DNA of 64,000 nt from Zingiber officinale (Eukaryota; Streptophyta; Magnoliopsida; Zingiberales; Zingiberaceae): contig NC_056004.1 of the NCBI RefSeq assembly GCF_018446385.1, positions 32,680,492-32,744,491 on the forward strand. The letters run 5' to 3'. The position numbers and the translations under genes were made by a program. The number at the start of each line of letters is the position of its first letter. The first letter of the stretch is position 1. Below the pieces are notes generated by a model. It saw only the letters and a list, made by a program, of their open reading frames with translations. It was not told the DNA's origin and did no database searches. Below are positions 33,556 to 46,044 of this stretch, piece by piece.

Positions 33556-36500
33556 AATCCCCCACACTTAGTCTTGGACGTCCCGTTCAAGTCAAGAAAA
33601 CTAAAAATCATCTCCACATAAATTTCCTAGCAATACCTAGAAGATAGTAAAAAGAATTTAACTAAGACCATCTAAAGATCACTAACAATCTTGAATACAA
33701 TCCAAACAATAATCAGTAGGTATGGTAGTTTCAATCCAATTGAAAAATTAAGTAAGTTGCAATCTCACAAGGTATTCACCTATTCTAGCCCTCACACTCA
33801 AAAATGCATATATGTGGAGCTCACTCAATGCAACTCACAACATTTCACTACCATAAGCTTGCTTATTTTCTAATTCTCCACCACCATAAAACATAGCATA
33901 CATGAATCAAAAGGATAATATCATCAAGAATTGAAATGGAAGCAAAAAGAACAATGAAAGTAGATAAAATGACAAAAGAAAAGAATTTTCATGAAAAATT
34001 AAGGAGATAAGAGTATTGGAGGAATATACTTGATGAGTTGACCAATTTGATGTATAAAGAGATGAATACCATTTGTTTTTATCAATTCAAAATGCCAAGC
34101 TAGCCTCCCCTCCAATTTAATAGCAAACCAAAAATCTTGATACTCTTCCTTCACCTTTGATACTCTTTTGATGTGCCACATTTTTTTTTTCCTTTCCTTC
34201 ACTGTGTTTACTGAATTTCCACTTCAATTCTATCACTTCAAAGCTAAAACCATCTCACAATAATTAATCAACAAGAATCCCCTCCCCCACACTTAAACTC
34301 TTGTCCGTCTCGGACAATTAAACACCACATTGATTCCCAATGTATTAACACTCGAAGCCACTGTTTCTCTTTCATTTTTTTGTTGCAGCTTCTATGCTGT
34401 CCTAGCGCCATCAGATTCATCAAGATTGAATTCTGATATCTGGAATTCAGCTACAATCAATAAACATGATCTTATCTAAACCCAAAGAATCAAATCTACA
34501 CAAGTTTCAGAAATCTAGACAAGACAAACATGTTCACATAAATTCAAACAATTAGCCCAAAACTTCAGATTCATTAACTTTCCTGCTCTTGTTGATAGAA
34601 TTCAAACCAACTTCAGTTTGAAGCACAACTACAATCTCAGAAATCAAATTCTCAGCATCAACTTCAGAAAACAGCAAAACTGTATAATACATCTGCAATT
34701 CTGGTTGTTTCATTTGAATCTATGATGTACTGCAATTTCCTGTAAATTGATTCATGTTTCTATTTCTGATATTTTTAAAAACATAGCATCAAGGTTTCAC
34801 AGCTAGAATCAGCAAGAGCAATTTAATCAGCATCAACAGTTGGCACAAAAATACATTCTATTCCGACAACAATAGTCCAAAATTTGGTGTGAATATCTAT
34901 GAGTTGTCGCTTGAATCTTCAGCTTCATTAATCAAGACTTCAACACTGCAATGAGTCTGGAGAATTTCAGCAAATCAGTTCCATCGAATTACAACCATCC
35001 ATGATCCATTGCAATTCCTGATCAGAGACATGTAACAAAAATTTACATGCATCATGCTTAATTTGACACATTCATTTACAGCTCTTATGAATATACCGCC
35101 AGCAGCAATTAATAACATAGCACTTTCAGTTGATGTCAATATTACAGCACCATTCGGAATACTGCCCTGTAATTTCATTACAAAATCGAGTGCTAAATTC
35201 CAGCTTCAACTAATAACAGTCCAAAACCTAGGTTGCAGATTTGGTTCAGTTTGAATTTAAGGTTTGTTTCCTGGTTTAGTATCAACTCTCTTATCTAAAA
35301 ATCTTATAAACTTTAGAGAAGAAAGGTAACCATTTGTCAATACTTAATCAGCAGCTGAATTCCCCATCTTGCAATGATAACTAGCTTTAAACTCCATCTT
35401 TGTGCATCAATGTATAGATTTCAGTTTATTCTTCCATTCTGGTTCTTGTATCAGTTTGTCACTGTTTAGCACTTTCATTCAACACCTCTTTATCTTGTCT
35501 CTTAAGAACCCTTTACAATGCATGAATGAGAAGTTTACAGGTTCCAGCAACTCTATAAGCTACAATTCAAATCTTAATTTGGTACAAAACTGCCATATTT
35601 CTGCAATTCTGCACTTTCTTCATTTCTATCCCTGCATCTAGCTCTCAGTTTCAAAAATCTATTCCAGCAGGTCATACTGAGCAGCACAAATGCTAAGCAG
35701 AGCAATGCTGAGTAGATCAACATCAACACTTAGAAAAGTAGTAAATCCACTTCATCATCTCCATCAGATGTAACACAAGAAATTCAAATGCATCAGTTGA
35801 TTTGAACAGCTTCTGCACATGTAGCTCCTCAACCTTTTTGAAATTCAAAATCTTCACTAAAATTCCTCTACAATCCGAAGCATGCTGATAAAATTCAGAA
35901 ACTAGAATCTGTGCAGTTCAGTTTCAGCTTTCAGCATTGTTTCCCTATTTGGTATCAGATTCCTTGTCTAAAAATCTTGTAGCTATTTCTTGATTAGATG
36001 GAAAATGATTCCATCTAAACTTCCTACTGATAAGGAACTTGCATCCATAAATTGACACACAACATTTAAAATCAATTCACAGCCCCACAACTTCAACTTG
36101 CTGGAAAATTAGACAAACAAATTTCTGCACTTATCTCATTAAGTTAAACTGCCTCGGTCTCATGCTTTAAACTATACAAGAGTTAAACTTTAATCCATTT
36201 CAAACAGCTTCTGGAATTTAAATCTAGGGACAACAAGACATTGAAGTTTCCAAATTCCAGAATCAGATTTTTAGTCACATGAGACTCGAGGAGAATGAAT
36301 TGCCATTTATCCTTGAGTAAGCAAGAACTTCACTTGATCCTTCCCCTTATCAGAACTTTGCTACAATAACTTGGCACGCCACATGTCAAAGTTGATACAT
36401 CATTTACAGCAACAGACTCTTTCTGTTTAGAACCTTGCGACAGGAAAGCATTTTCAACCAGTGTCTGGAAATCGAATCTAGAGACAGCCAGGCATTGAAG

Positions 36501-37840
36501 TTTTCAAATTCCAGAAATCAGATTTTTAACTGATTAAGTATTGTTGCATCTCAAAATTCAACTAATCTCCAATAGATTTTAGTTGTGCTATACAAATTAT
36601 ATTAAGAACTGAATTTTTATTATTGCTGTCCAGAAACAGCAAACTATCTTAGCACAAAACTGGAATTCCATTTCAGCAATCAGCTTCACAAATATCTGCC
36701 CCTTATAAAAGTTCAAACATCCTGCTTTGTATTGAGTTGAGCTCTACATTAACTTGTTGACATTTCCAAATTGCCACATATAAATTCAGAGCACTTGCAA
36801 TCGATTCAAGGAAATGTTACACAATTTTGAAACTTCACAGTTTCAAGGGCTATATATTTTTTTTCTCTTATCAGATCTCATGATATCCCCAATTTCAATT
36901 CATTGAAAATGTGATCTACACCACAGAATCCCAGTAATGAACTAACAGTAATTAAGATTTCAGCATTTCCAAAACCTTCTTACCACATATGTCTCTTACA
37001 ATTTTGAATGCAACATAGTATCAAGCCTTACACTTCAAAACAATTGGAGCTCACTCTTGACATGATAAAACTCAAGATATGAATACATTTAGCATACAAT
37101 CTAAAGAGTACTTAATTCACAACAACATTCTTCCAAAACTCCATAATTGGCTTGAATTTTCCCATCCATTAACAAGTGCATCCAAAAAAATTCAAAAAAC
37201 ATTTCACACCTCCCCCACACTTAATCCTTTATCATCTTGCAAAATCTAACTCATCAAGTATTCAAACAAAAAGACTCAATTAAAGAATGACAAGCAAGGA
37301 TTATCAAGAATTAAAATGCTAGATGAGAATGTATAAAGAAAATTGTGAGGAAAGGAATTGGAAAGTATGAAGGGAAATAAAATTGACAAAATCCTCAATT
37401 TCCATGCACACAAATGCTATTGTGACTTTGAAAAGAAACTAAGCAAGTTCTAGAATTCAATTGTTGTAAGTACATGCCACACAAAAGAGAATATAATAAT
37501 GTATAGGCTTAAAGTGGTCCTCCCTCGGTAATTTTTATGCAATCATGCCTAATTGATCAAATTGGAATCCCCCACCAAATTAACCAATATCATGCAAGAA
37601 AAACATCCAATCATGTTAAATAACCTAAAATTGATGATCAAATTTAAGAGACTTTTACCATCTCAAAAGTATCACTAAACAATTCATGGAGACTTTTATT
37701 CAAACGACATGCTATGTATACCAAACTAAATACAAAGTATGAAAATAAAATGCAAATTGCAAAGTATGGAACTAAAGAACGTATAAAGAATTTATTAGAG
37801 AAAAACTAAACACAAGCATGAATTTAAATGCAAAAGAAAG
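33556..37840 (-). mobile_element. Non-coding interior of the Athila/Tat-like element
   Basis: T- and C-rich, with AATTCCAG, TTTCAGC and CAGCAA words repeated many times. A polypurine-type block occurs at 33557 (touching the LTR), again near 34287 (CCCTCCCCCACACTTAAAC) and near 37207 (CCTCCCCCACACTTAATCC). No domain recognised in any frame. Confidence 0.6.
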
Positions 37841-38986
37841 CTAAATTAGAACCAACTCCCCTTTCATTCCCGGTGGTTGAAGAAGGTCAAGCAAAAGAAG
37901 CCACCCCGGTAGTGGAGTATCCTTGGTTGTAGTCAACTTCTTTTTATTGAACATTTTTCCATCGAAAGCTTTTTCTGGAGGTCTTAAGCGGTTCAGTTCA
38001 AGCATCCACTCCGGAAGCTTATGTTCTCCTATAACGTCAATAAAGGAAAATCCCTCCCACACGCATGTGGGGTAAAAAGGAAATAGGAGAATATTAGTGT
38101 GGGTAGAAAATTTATCAAGAAATGAATCACAACTAATGAAATCAACAAATGGTACCTCTATTGAATTTTCTGATGAATCACAAAAATTACTCACCTTGTC
38201 GTTTTGAACGATACCTGGAGTGATGATTGTTACCTCCTCTTCATCATGATATAGCACATGCTCTTGTTCTGGTGGTTGTTCATCCTCATGTAGTGATTCT
38301 TGGGTACTTGGCTCCATAGCACAAGTCCCTACACTTACATCTTCAACTCTTGGTGATTTTTGAGGTAATGCTTCCATTAAGCAATCCCCTACACTTAAAT
38401 CATCTTCAAAGAAATGTTCAGAACCTGAATCACTAACAAGATCTTCAACAACAAAATCAGTAGGATCAAAAATTTGCATAATCACATAATCATCACAAAA
38501 GATACTAGAAAAATTATGCGAATCAATGGAAGTAGGGTCAGGCCTGACAGAATCGCTACTTTCCATCTCTCCACTGGAATTTCGTGCTTGCAGTTGATTT
38601 ATTGATGATGCAATCTGATCTAACTAAATCTGTATGTTCTGTATCCTTAAAAACTGTTGCTCTTGATACTCACTCGTCTGTTGCATAATCTCCTTGAGTT
38701 TCCATGTTGTCTCATCCATCTGAGGATTGTGTTGAAAAGAATATGGTTCAAATGATGTTGAAACTTCTTGAAATCCATATGAACTCTGGTAAGCTGGATA
38801 TGGCTCAATGAATGGTCCTTGTGCACTTTCATACCTGAAACATGAATTGTCCACCCAATTAGCATTAAAACCATTTGAAAATGACTCATACCTATTTTGT
38901 TGATCCATGTTTGGGTAAATTTGATACTCGGGTTGAAAATGATAACTCTCCATTCCACCTCCAAAATTCTGAAAATATGGATCCAT
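37841..38986 (-). pseudogene. Gag-like ORF of the Athila/Tat-like element, one stop
   Basis: One frame from MDPYFQNFGGGMES at 38986 to ..MKGELVLI at 37841, broken only by TAG at 38624-38626 between QNIQI and LDQIASSINQLQ. A CAG to TAG change would explain it. The N-terminal part is Tyr/Phe/Gln-rich, followed by a possible short coiled coil and an acidic middle. Near the end are two related segments, LPEWMLELNRLRPPEK and LPGWLLLLDLLQPPGMK. I do not recognise a catalytic domain. The position just after the primer binding site suggests a gag-derived or accessory protein. Confidence 0.65.
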
Positions 38987-39219
38987 GCTAAAGAAATCTC
39001 TTGTTCTTACATATCACACTAACAAACAATGTTAGAAGACTCAAGAGCATAAAGTTTCAATCTCATGAAAACATAAACAGTAAAGGCACTTAAAAATTCA
39101 AGAACAAATCAACATGAAAATACAAAAAGAATAAGCAAACAAATCAACCAAGAAAAATGCTAACCAATTAAAATCACACAATGATCAATCTAAAATTAAC
39201 ACACATTGCTAGTTAGTTC

Positions 39220-39238
39220 CCCGGCAACGGCGCCAAAA
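39220..39238 (-). other. Primer binding site of the Athila/Tat-like element
   Basis: On the element's strand TGGCGCCGTTGCCGGGGA lies a few bases after the LTR end. This sequence is standard for Athila/Tat elements and complements a tRNA 3' end (usually given as tRNA-Asp). Confidence 0.88.
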
Positions 39239-39240
39239 TT

Positions 39241-40934
39241 TGGTGTCAACCATATTACATGTCACGTGGTGCATCAAATTAATTAATATTGGAACATTTC
39301 AAAACTAAAAATAAGAGATGTAGTATGGAGTCCCAAGTCGTATTTTTCCAAGGTATACTAGTGAATGTGTGCAAATTCTAGAAGTAGTTCCAATCGAATG
39401 TGTGTGCATGTCAATGAATCAATTTCTTCAACTACAATTACAGTAGTAATTAAACTCAACTCAACTACTTTTAGAAACCGAATTAGCATTCAATCCTCAA
39501 TTGCAATCTAATCCACAATTACACTCTAAAGCTCATTCACGAAAATATTGAATAGAGGTAAACAAACAATTCCTCCAATTAAGCATTCACAAATTACATT
39601 TGATCACAGCAACAAAAGGAAATCCTAAACAGATATTAAAAACTAGCTAACTAAATCATCAAAACTAAACAAACTAATGTGAATTAAAGCTTCTAATTCA
39701 AAACACAAACTAGTTAGCGGACAAATTAAGAAGTTTATCAAGATCCAACTAAACAATATCAGAACTGGGGTTTCAAGTAAAGAAAACAAAATAGAATTGC
39801 ATAAGAAAAACTCAAACAAAACAACATGGCAAAATAAGGAATCAGATCTTAGAATCTGAGCATGTTTGAGACAATTCAAAGATAAAATAAAGAAAACCTA
39901 ATCTATGGCATTCCACAAACCCAAAACCTCGCCGCAAGCCTTCTTCATCCTGCTGTCAACAGAATTGCCTCAGAGAACGCCCTTGTGGCAATCAGCAACA
40001 GATCTCGAACTTCCAACTAATCTAACCGATCGTTCATAGCCTCAGAGAACGCCCATATAGCTCACAATCGGCTGGAGTTTACAATGCACAAGGAAACAGC
40101 GCTGTGTTCTGGAATTTGCGACACTAATCAATTGATCAGATCGATTCTGGAGTTGCGGATGGAATGGAAAACGAGAGTATGATCGAAGCCTCAGAGAACG
40201 CCCTTGTAGCTCCGTTGATGATGTAAATCGCGGATCGGAGAACGCCCCTGCATCCGGATTGCGGAAATGGACAGAACATCAGCTGTACGGACTGGAGAAC
40301 GCCCCTGCCGCTTCTGTGACCTCGGACGATGATCGCCGGAGCTCAGGAATCGCCGCCGATGAAGAACACTGCTCTCAGATCTGGTTTTGGTGAACGGGAG
40401 CTGCGGATCGCGCGAAGAAGACGACACTGTAGATGAAAATCGCGACCGAGCCCGAGCACTGTAGCTTCTCACGCGGCCTTTTAAATCTCCTCAGATTCGA
40501 TCCAACGCCTGAGATACTTCGGAGCTCGGTCAACGGTGAAAGTTTGCCCAAAATATGATCTGAAGGTTCCGATGTTAATCTAGGGTCTGGATCTACTCTC
40601 CTGTAGGTCGGATCGATCAGATCATCACTGGATGGCCCAGATCTCTCTGATCTTCAACGGATGGTCCAAATCAATCCATAGCTTGATCACCTCGTTTAGC
40701 CCTAGAATCGAGCCCAAATGTGGTCTGATTTGATCGGGTCCATGACTCTTTTGATGCCTACAAAATAAGAATCAAATATTAGCACCAAATACCATGAAAA
40801 TTAGCTAATTTGCAATTAGGTCCAAAATCAAATGCAATATTAAGATATGATGCTAACGTGAGATTAAACTATGAATAAACCAATAAAAACATGTATTATG
40901 ATTCAAAATAATATAGCCAAAATCATGGTTATCA
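39241..40934 (-). mobile_element. 5' LTR of the Athila/Tat-like element
   Basis: 1694 bp, near-identical to 31863-33555 with one extra A and scattered substitutions. It adjoins the primer binding site. Confidence 0.88.
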
Positions 40935-41244
40935 AAAATCCTAGTGAATGAAGCTAAGTGAAAGTCCTGGTGAGTGAAGTCAAACAGATGGGAAGTCGTA
41001 GTGAGTGAAGTTAGGCAGATGGGAAGTCTTAGTGAGTGAAGCTAGGCAAAAGGGAAGACCTGGTGAGTGAAGCCAGACACGTGGAAATCCAGGTGGGTCA
41101 AGGTTGACCGGGCACCTGGTATTGAGAAGTCCAGGTAAGTTAAAGGGTTGACCAGATACTTGGCACGAGGAGAAAAGTCTCAGTGGATCAAAGAGATTGA
41201 CCTAACACTTGGTAAGGAAGTCCTAGCAGGTCGGGGGTAACCGG
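40935..41244 (+). mobile_element. 3' LTR of the gag-only copia element, segment 2
   Basis: Continues the tandem GTGAGTGAAG units and then the hairpin units. CCAGGTG/CACCTGG (41089-41095 with 41113-41119) is perfect. The next units have weaker arms. It ends at ACCGG (41240-41244), the target of the next insertion. Confidence 0.8.
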
Positions 41245-43949
41245 TGTTAGGATGTATACTAAAAGTCTAGCTTTTGGTATAAACATTTATCTAGAAATAA
41301 GAATCACATTGGTCAAATGTCTACATTTATGATAAATGTAGTTGTTCAATTAATTTATATTGTAGATAACATGGTGTGTGGTGTCACACACAGAGGATCA
41401 TGTTATCAGTACCTTATAAATTATAAACAGTAGCTCACGACCAAGATAGAAAGGAACAAACCATTGGAAGGTCGTAGTGTAATTAGATATTAGTTTATCT
41501 TAACTATATAATTACACTAGTACACTTAGAGTGTATTGGGTAGGACCATTAGAGGTCGTTTCTTTTTATACTGACTTTATAAAGGAACAAAGACCTCAGT
41601 TATTATGGAAGTGTGTGCTCTTAATCATAATATAATAACAAGCACATATATTTGATATTTATTTCTTTAATTTATCAATGGGTGAAATTTAGTTCGATAA
41701 ATCAATAAGCCCGATAAGTTGGGAAATGATATCACTTATAGTGTGTGTTGTTGATTATAGAAGGAAACTGTGTCCTAGTAATCTAGGTTGAGAATGTCCC
41801 CAAGAGGAGCTCATAAGGATTGTCATGTTAAACCCTGCAGGTGGACTTAGTCCAACATGACGATGAAGTTGAGTGGTACTACTCTTGGAGCTAGATATTA
41901 ATTAAGTGAGTTGTCAGTAACTTACTTAATTAGTGGACATTTGTTATCTTAAACACAGGGAGACTAACACACTCATAATAAGAAGGAGCCCAAAATGTAA
42001 TTTGGGATTGGTGCAGTAGTTCAATAATAGTTCTTTAGTGGAATGAATTATTATTGATGAAATTAAGTTGTGTGTTCGGGGCGAACACGGGATGCTTAAT
42101 TTCATCGGAAGACCAAAACCAATTCCTCCTCTCGGTCCCTATCATAGCCTCTTGTATATAGAGATTTATACCCACCACATACCCACCTTCTTACCCATCC
42201 AATGGGGCCGGCCAAGCTAGCTTGGAACCCAAGCTAGGGCCGGCCAAGACCAAGTGGATGAGCCAAGTTGGTGGCCGACCAAAGCTTGGGTCCCAAGCTT
42301 AGGTGGCCGGCCACTAGAGTATTAAAAGGATTTTTATTAAAATTATTTCTTATGTGGATATCAAGGTTTTTAAAAGAGAGTTTAAAAATTAAAAATTTCC
42401 TTTTATAGCTTTCTACAAAAGATTAAGAGAAGAGATTAATCTCTTTCCTTATTTGTAGATTAAAAGGATGATTTTAATTTTTAGTAAAAACTTTCCTTAT
42501 TTGTAAATCATCTATATGTTTAAAAGAGAGTTTAAAATTTGAAATCTTTCCTTATTTGTTGATTAAAAGGTGGATTTTAAATTTTAAGAAAACTTTCCTT
42601 TTTAACCATGTTCATGATTTAAAAGAGAGTTTAAAAATTAAATATTCCCTTTTATAAGTTTCTACAAAAGATTAAGAAAAGATTTGATATCTTTCCTTAT
42701 TTGTAGATTAAAAGAGATTTTAATTTTTAGAGATAACTTTCTTTTTATCCACATGTTTAAAAGAAAGATTTTAATTTATTAAATTTCCTTTTTATAAACC
42801 AATCATGAAGGAATAAAAATTATTAGAGAAATTTTATTTTAAAATTTCTGGAAATAAATTAGGAAGGTTTTAATTCTTGATTGAATTAAATTTCCTTTGC
42901 TTAGATTATTGTGGCCGGCCATGTTGATTAATAAAAGAGAAATTGATTTTATATCAATTAAATTTATTTTTCATGGCAAAGGAATTAAGGAAGTTTTTAT
43001 TAAAATTTCCTTATTTGCCAAGACCAAGGATTATAAAAGAGGGGGTAGAGGTGCCTTCATGACAAGAACTCTATTCTATTTTTCTCCCTCTTTTTCTTCC
43101 TTGGTGTGGCCGACCATCCTCTCCTCCTCTCTTCTCTTTGATGGTCGAACCTCATCCTTCTTGTGGAGATTCATATGGTGGCCGGATCAAGTTTAGAGAA
43201 GAAGAATAAGAAGGAGAGAAAGAAAGTTTTGTTTCTAGCATCCCTTGGAGCATGGTGGTGGTGGCTGAACCTCTTCATCCTAGGAGAAGTTTTGATGGCC
43301 GAAACTTGCAAGGAAGAAGAAGGTGCTTGGTGGTTCTCATCTCGGAATGTCGTTGTCCACACAACGTCTGAGGTTAGAAGAGTAATACGGTAGAAGACCT
43401 AGAGGTTTTTGTTTGCAAAAGAAAAAGGTATACTAGTATTTAATTTCCGCATCATACTAGTTTTATTTCTTTGTAAAAATACCAAATACAAGAGGCATGC
43501 GATTCTAGTATTTCGAATTTGTTTTCGATGTTGTGTTCTTTTGTTTTTTCTTTTCCTTGTGATTTGATTGTTCTTTTCGGTTGACCTAAAGTTATTTAAG
43601 GAAATTAAATATTAGCTTTCCTTAAAAGGCTTTGTCTAGGCGGTGGTGGTTGTTCCCATATCCAAGAAGGCCATGTGCCTCGCCATGCAGTCCTGGAAGC
43701 CAATTTTGGAAATTAATATTTAATGAAATTAATAACCTAGGTGATTTGGATCAAACGTGTTAAGTTCCGCAGGAGATGCAAATCTAAACCTAAAAGAACA
43801 AATAAATTAAACTTAGGATCAAACGTGTTAAATTCCACAGGCGATCCGAGTTTAATTTAAAAGAACACATGGTAGCTAGGAAAAGGTTCAGACCTTTGTA
43901 CAAAATTTTATACAGTGGAACCATTAGGTTTTCCGAGTAGCAACCAACA
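41245..43949. mobile_element. 2.7-kb LTR-like insertion with ACCGG target duplication
   Basis: Begins TGTTAGGATGTATACT and ends GTAGCAACCAACA. ACCGG is present at 41240-41244 and 43950-43954. It is non-coding, with GGCCGGCC-type palindromes at 42210-42320 and repeated TTAAAAGAGAGTTTAAAA and TTCCTTATTTG words at 42360-42800. No internal primer site, polypurine tract or second terminal copy was found. I read it as a solo LTR, probably of a copia element with long LTRs. The strand is uncertain. Confidence 0.8.
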
Positions 43950-44879
43950 ACCGGATGCTAGGCATGATGTCCCAAGAGGTCATGGCTGACCAGAAGTTGG
44001 GTTTTAGGGGCTTGGAACTTGATTAGGGCAAATCAAGTTGGACCAATCGATCAACCGATCGATTGACTCATGACCAATCGATCGGTTGATCGATTGGGTG
44101 AGGTGCCGTGACAAATTCTTCTCCCAATCGATCGATGGATCGATTGGGGAAGAATCGCTGGCACACAGAACTCCTCCCAATCGATCGTCTGATCGATTGG
44201 GAGCCTCCAATCGATCGGGCGATCAATTGGAGTGCTGGAAAATTGTGGGACATAGTGAATCGATCGGGGAATCGATTCAAGAGAGTCCCAGAGAGCACAG
44301 AGGCACTCTGGATCGATCAACCGATCGATCCAAAGCCTCCCCAATCAATTGGGAGTAATCCAATTGATTGGGATCCGACCATTGGCGCTGGATAAAGCCG
44401 TTGCGGGCGTTTTCTTCAACAGTTCTTCACACGATTCTTCACTGATCACATAGTGATTTCTCCACAGAGCTCACCGACAGATCTTGAAGCTTCTTGGAGC
44501 AAGGTGTTCTTGCATTGCCAAGGTCAAGAGGCGTTCCAAACAAGAAGGGAAAAGAAAGCTAGGGTTTTATGCTGTAAAATCTTGTAAGATTTACTTGTAT
44601 TTGCTTCTTCTTTTCTTCTTGTTGTGTGTGAGTCCTGTACAGACTTCTCCGCCTTCGGTAGTTACCGTAAATGAGTGTTTTCATAGTGGAGAGGGTGTGT
44701 CGTGTGTGGATCCTTGGATTAGTCACCTCTTTTTGATGTGGATACCAAGTAAATCCTTTGTGTTAGCGTTATATTTGTGTTTCTTGTATTTTCCGCTACA
44801 TATCATCACCAAGAAACAAGCGACGACAACACGACAGGCTATTCACCCCCCACCCCCCAAGCATATTTCGACCCTAACA
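43950..44879 (+). mobile_element. 3' LTR of the gag-only copia element, segment 3
   Basis: Runs from ACCGGATGCTAGGC through the palindrome array and the C-run to CCCTAACA at 44879. It matches 26479-27405 closely. It shows that the three segments were one LTR of about 1.6 kb. Confidence 0.85.
44045..44375. repeat. ATCGAT palindrome array (copia 3' LTR)
   Basis: Counterpart of 26570-26895. One palindrome that is altered in the 5' LTR is complete here (ggaccAATCGATCAACCg), and others differ by single bases. Confidence 0.85.
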
Positions 44880-46044
44880 CGTTTATATTCCAAAAAAATT
44901 CTAAAAATTCTTTAAAAAGTTATATGAGGTTATTTCTCCAATAATATTTATTATTTGATTATCATATATTACATTAATTCTATTAAAATATTTGATCTTA
45001 TTAATAATATACATAATATTAGAAATTATTTATATGATATTTATAAAGATTATAGTATAAAATATGGATTAGAAACTAATATATCTAATGCACAAAATAT
45101 TAGTGCTAATAATTTAAAACCTATAAAAATATAATTTTTATTAAAAGAACGTTATTTTTATTAAAAAACGGGCGAAACATCTATGAGGATCTTCAAGTTT
45201 TAGACGGGGACTTGAAAATTATTTTTCGACATCTTTTGATTTTAATGAAGTAGATAGCAAGTCAGATTTTAATATTCTATAAGGGTGTTACAGACAGCTC
45301 AAAATTTTTTCATTCTCTCCATAATGGCAAAAGAAATTTTAATTTGTCCGGTTTCAATCATTATTGTAGAATAGTCGTTAATCCCAAAGGTAATATTGTG
45401 GATGAACAACGATCTACTTTGTCTCTCGACTCTTTGAAAATCTAAGGAACAACGATCATTACTTGATGATTGGATGAGAGCTAAAAAAGAATCTAAGGAA
45501 TGTAATTTTCAGATAATGAAGTAAAAGATTTTAATACTTAAGGAATGAACTCTACGAGAATAGGAAATGGAACTGTGAAATAACGTCACTTCATAAAATA
45601 AAAAAGTAAAAAGTAAATGAACTACGTAAGATTTGATTCCTCTGAAGAGATACGTAATCAACTTAAATAAATATAAATCCTTCTTTACATTTTTAAAAAT
45701 AAATTCATAATTTTAATTTTTTAATATAATAATTTTGAATCATAGTGAATCGTACATATCGTAAATTGACGATTTCAAATGATGAGCTAATAATTTCAAA
45801 CTACGAATCATAATCATCTTGATACTTAAATTACAAACCGACGTATTTACCCTTGAATGTATCGGTTTCACCTAAACCAAGTCTAATGAGTGTCTTATTT
45901 TCATTCGAAAACGGATCAACGGCAGTAGATGCGGGACGTAGTCCACAAAACACCGCGTAGCTGCAACCTGTACTCTGCCAGAACATTATCCACAACTCTT
46001 CGTCCCCGTTCGAGACCCACCTTCTGAAAGAAAACGGGAGATCG
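44880..46044 (+). promoter_or_regulatory. Upstream region and 5' UTR of the ABCI20-like gene
   Basis: 44880-45830 is AT-rich intergenic DNA without recognisable elements. From about 45850 GC content rises, and the stretch directly before the ATG at 46045 (TCTGAAAGAAAACGGGAGATCG) looks like a plant 5' leader. No unambiguous TATA box was assigned. Confidence 0.4.

Larger units (their letters stand above)
31863..40934 (-). mobile_element. Non-autonomous Athila/Tat-like LTR element
   Basis: A 9.07-kb element with LTRs 31863-33555 and 39241-40934 (1693 and 1694 bp, very similar), a primer binding site at 39220-39238 and a polypurine tract at 33557. The internal 5.7 kb carries only one gag-like frame and no pol. 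The flanks AAAAC (31858-31862) and AAAAT (40935-40939) are a probable target duplication with one change. It is inserted in a copia 3' LTR, so it is younger than that element. Confidence 0.88.

Noticed and set aside
43163-43393. Small frames in the 2.7-kb insertion
   Set aside because: Low-complexity Lys/Glu and Trp-rich translation without any family likeness, inside an LTR-like sequence.
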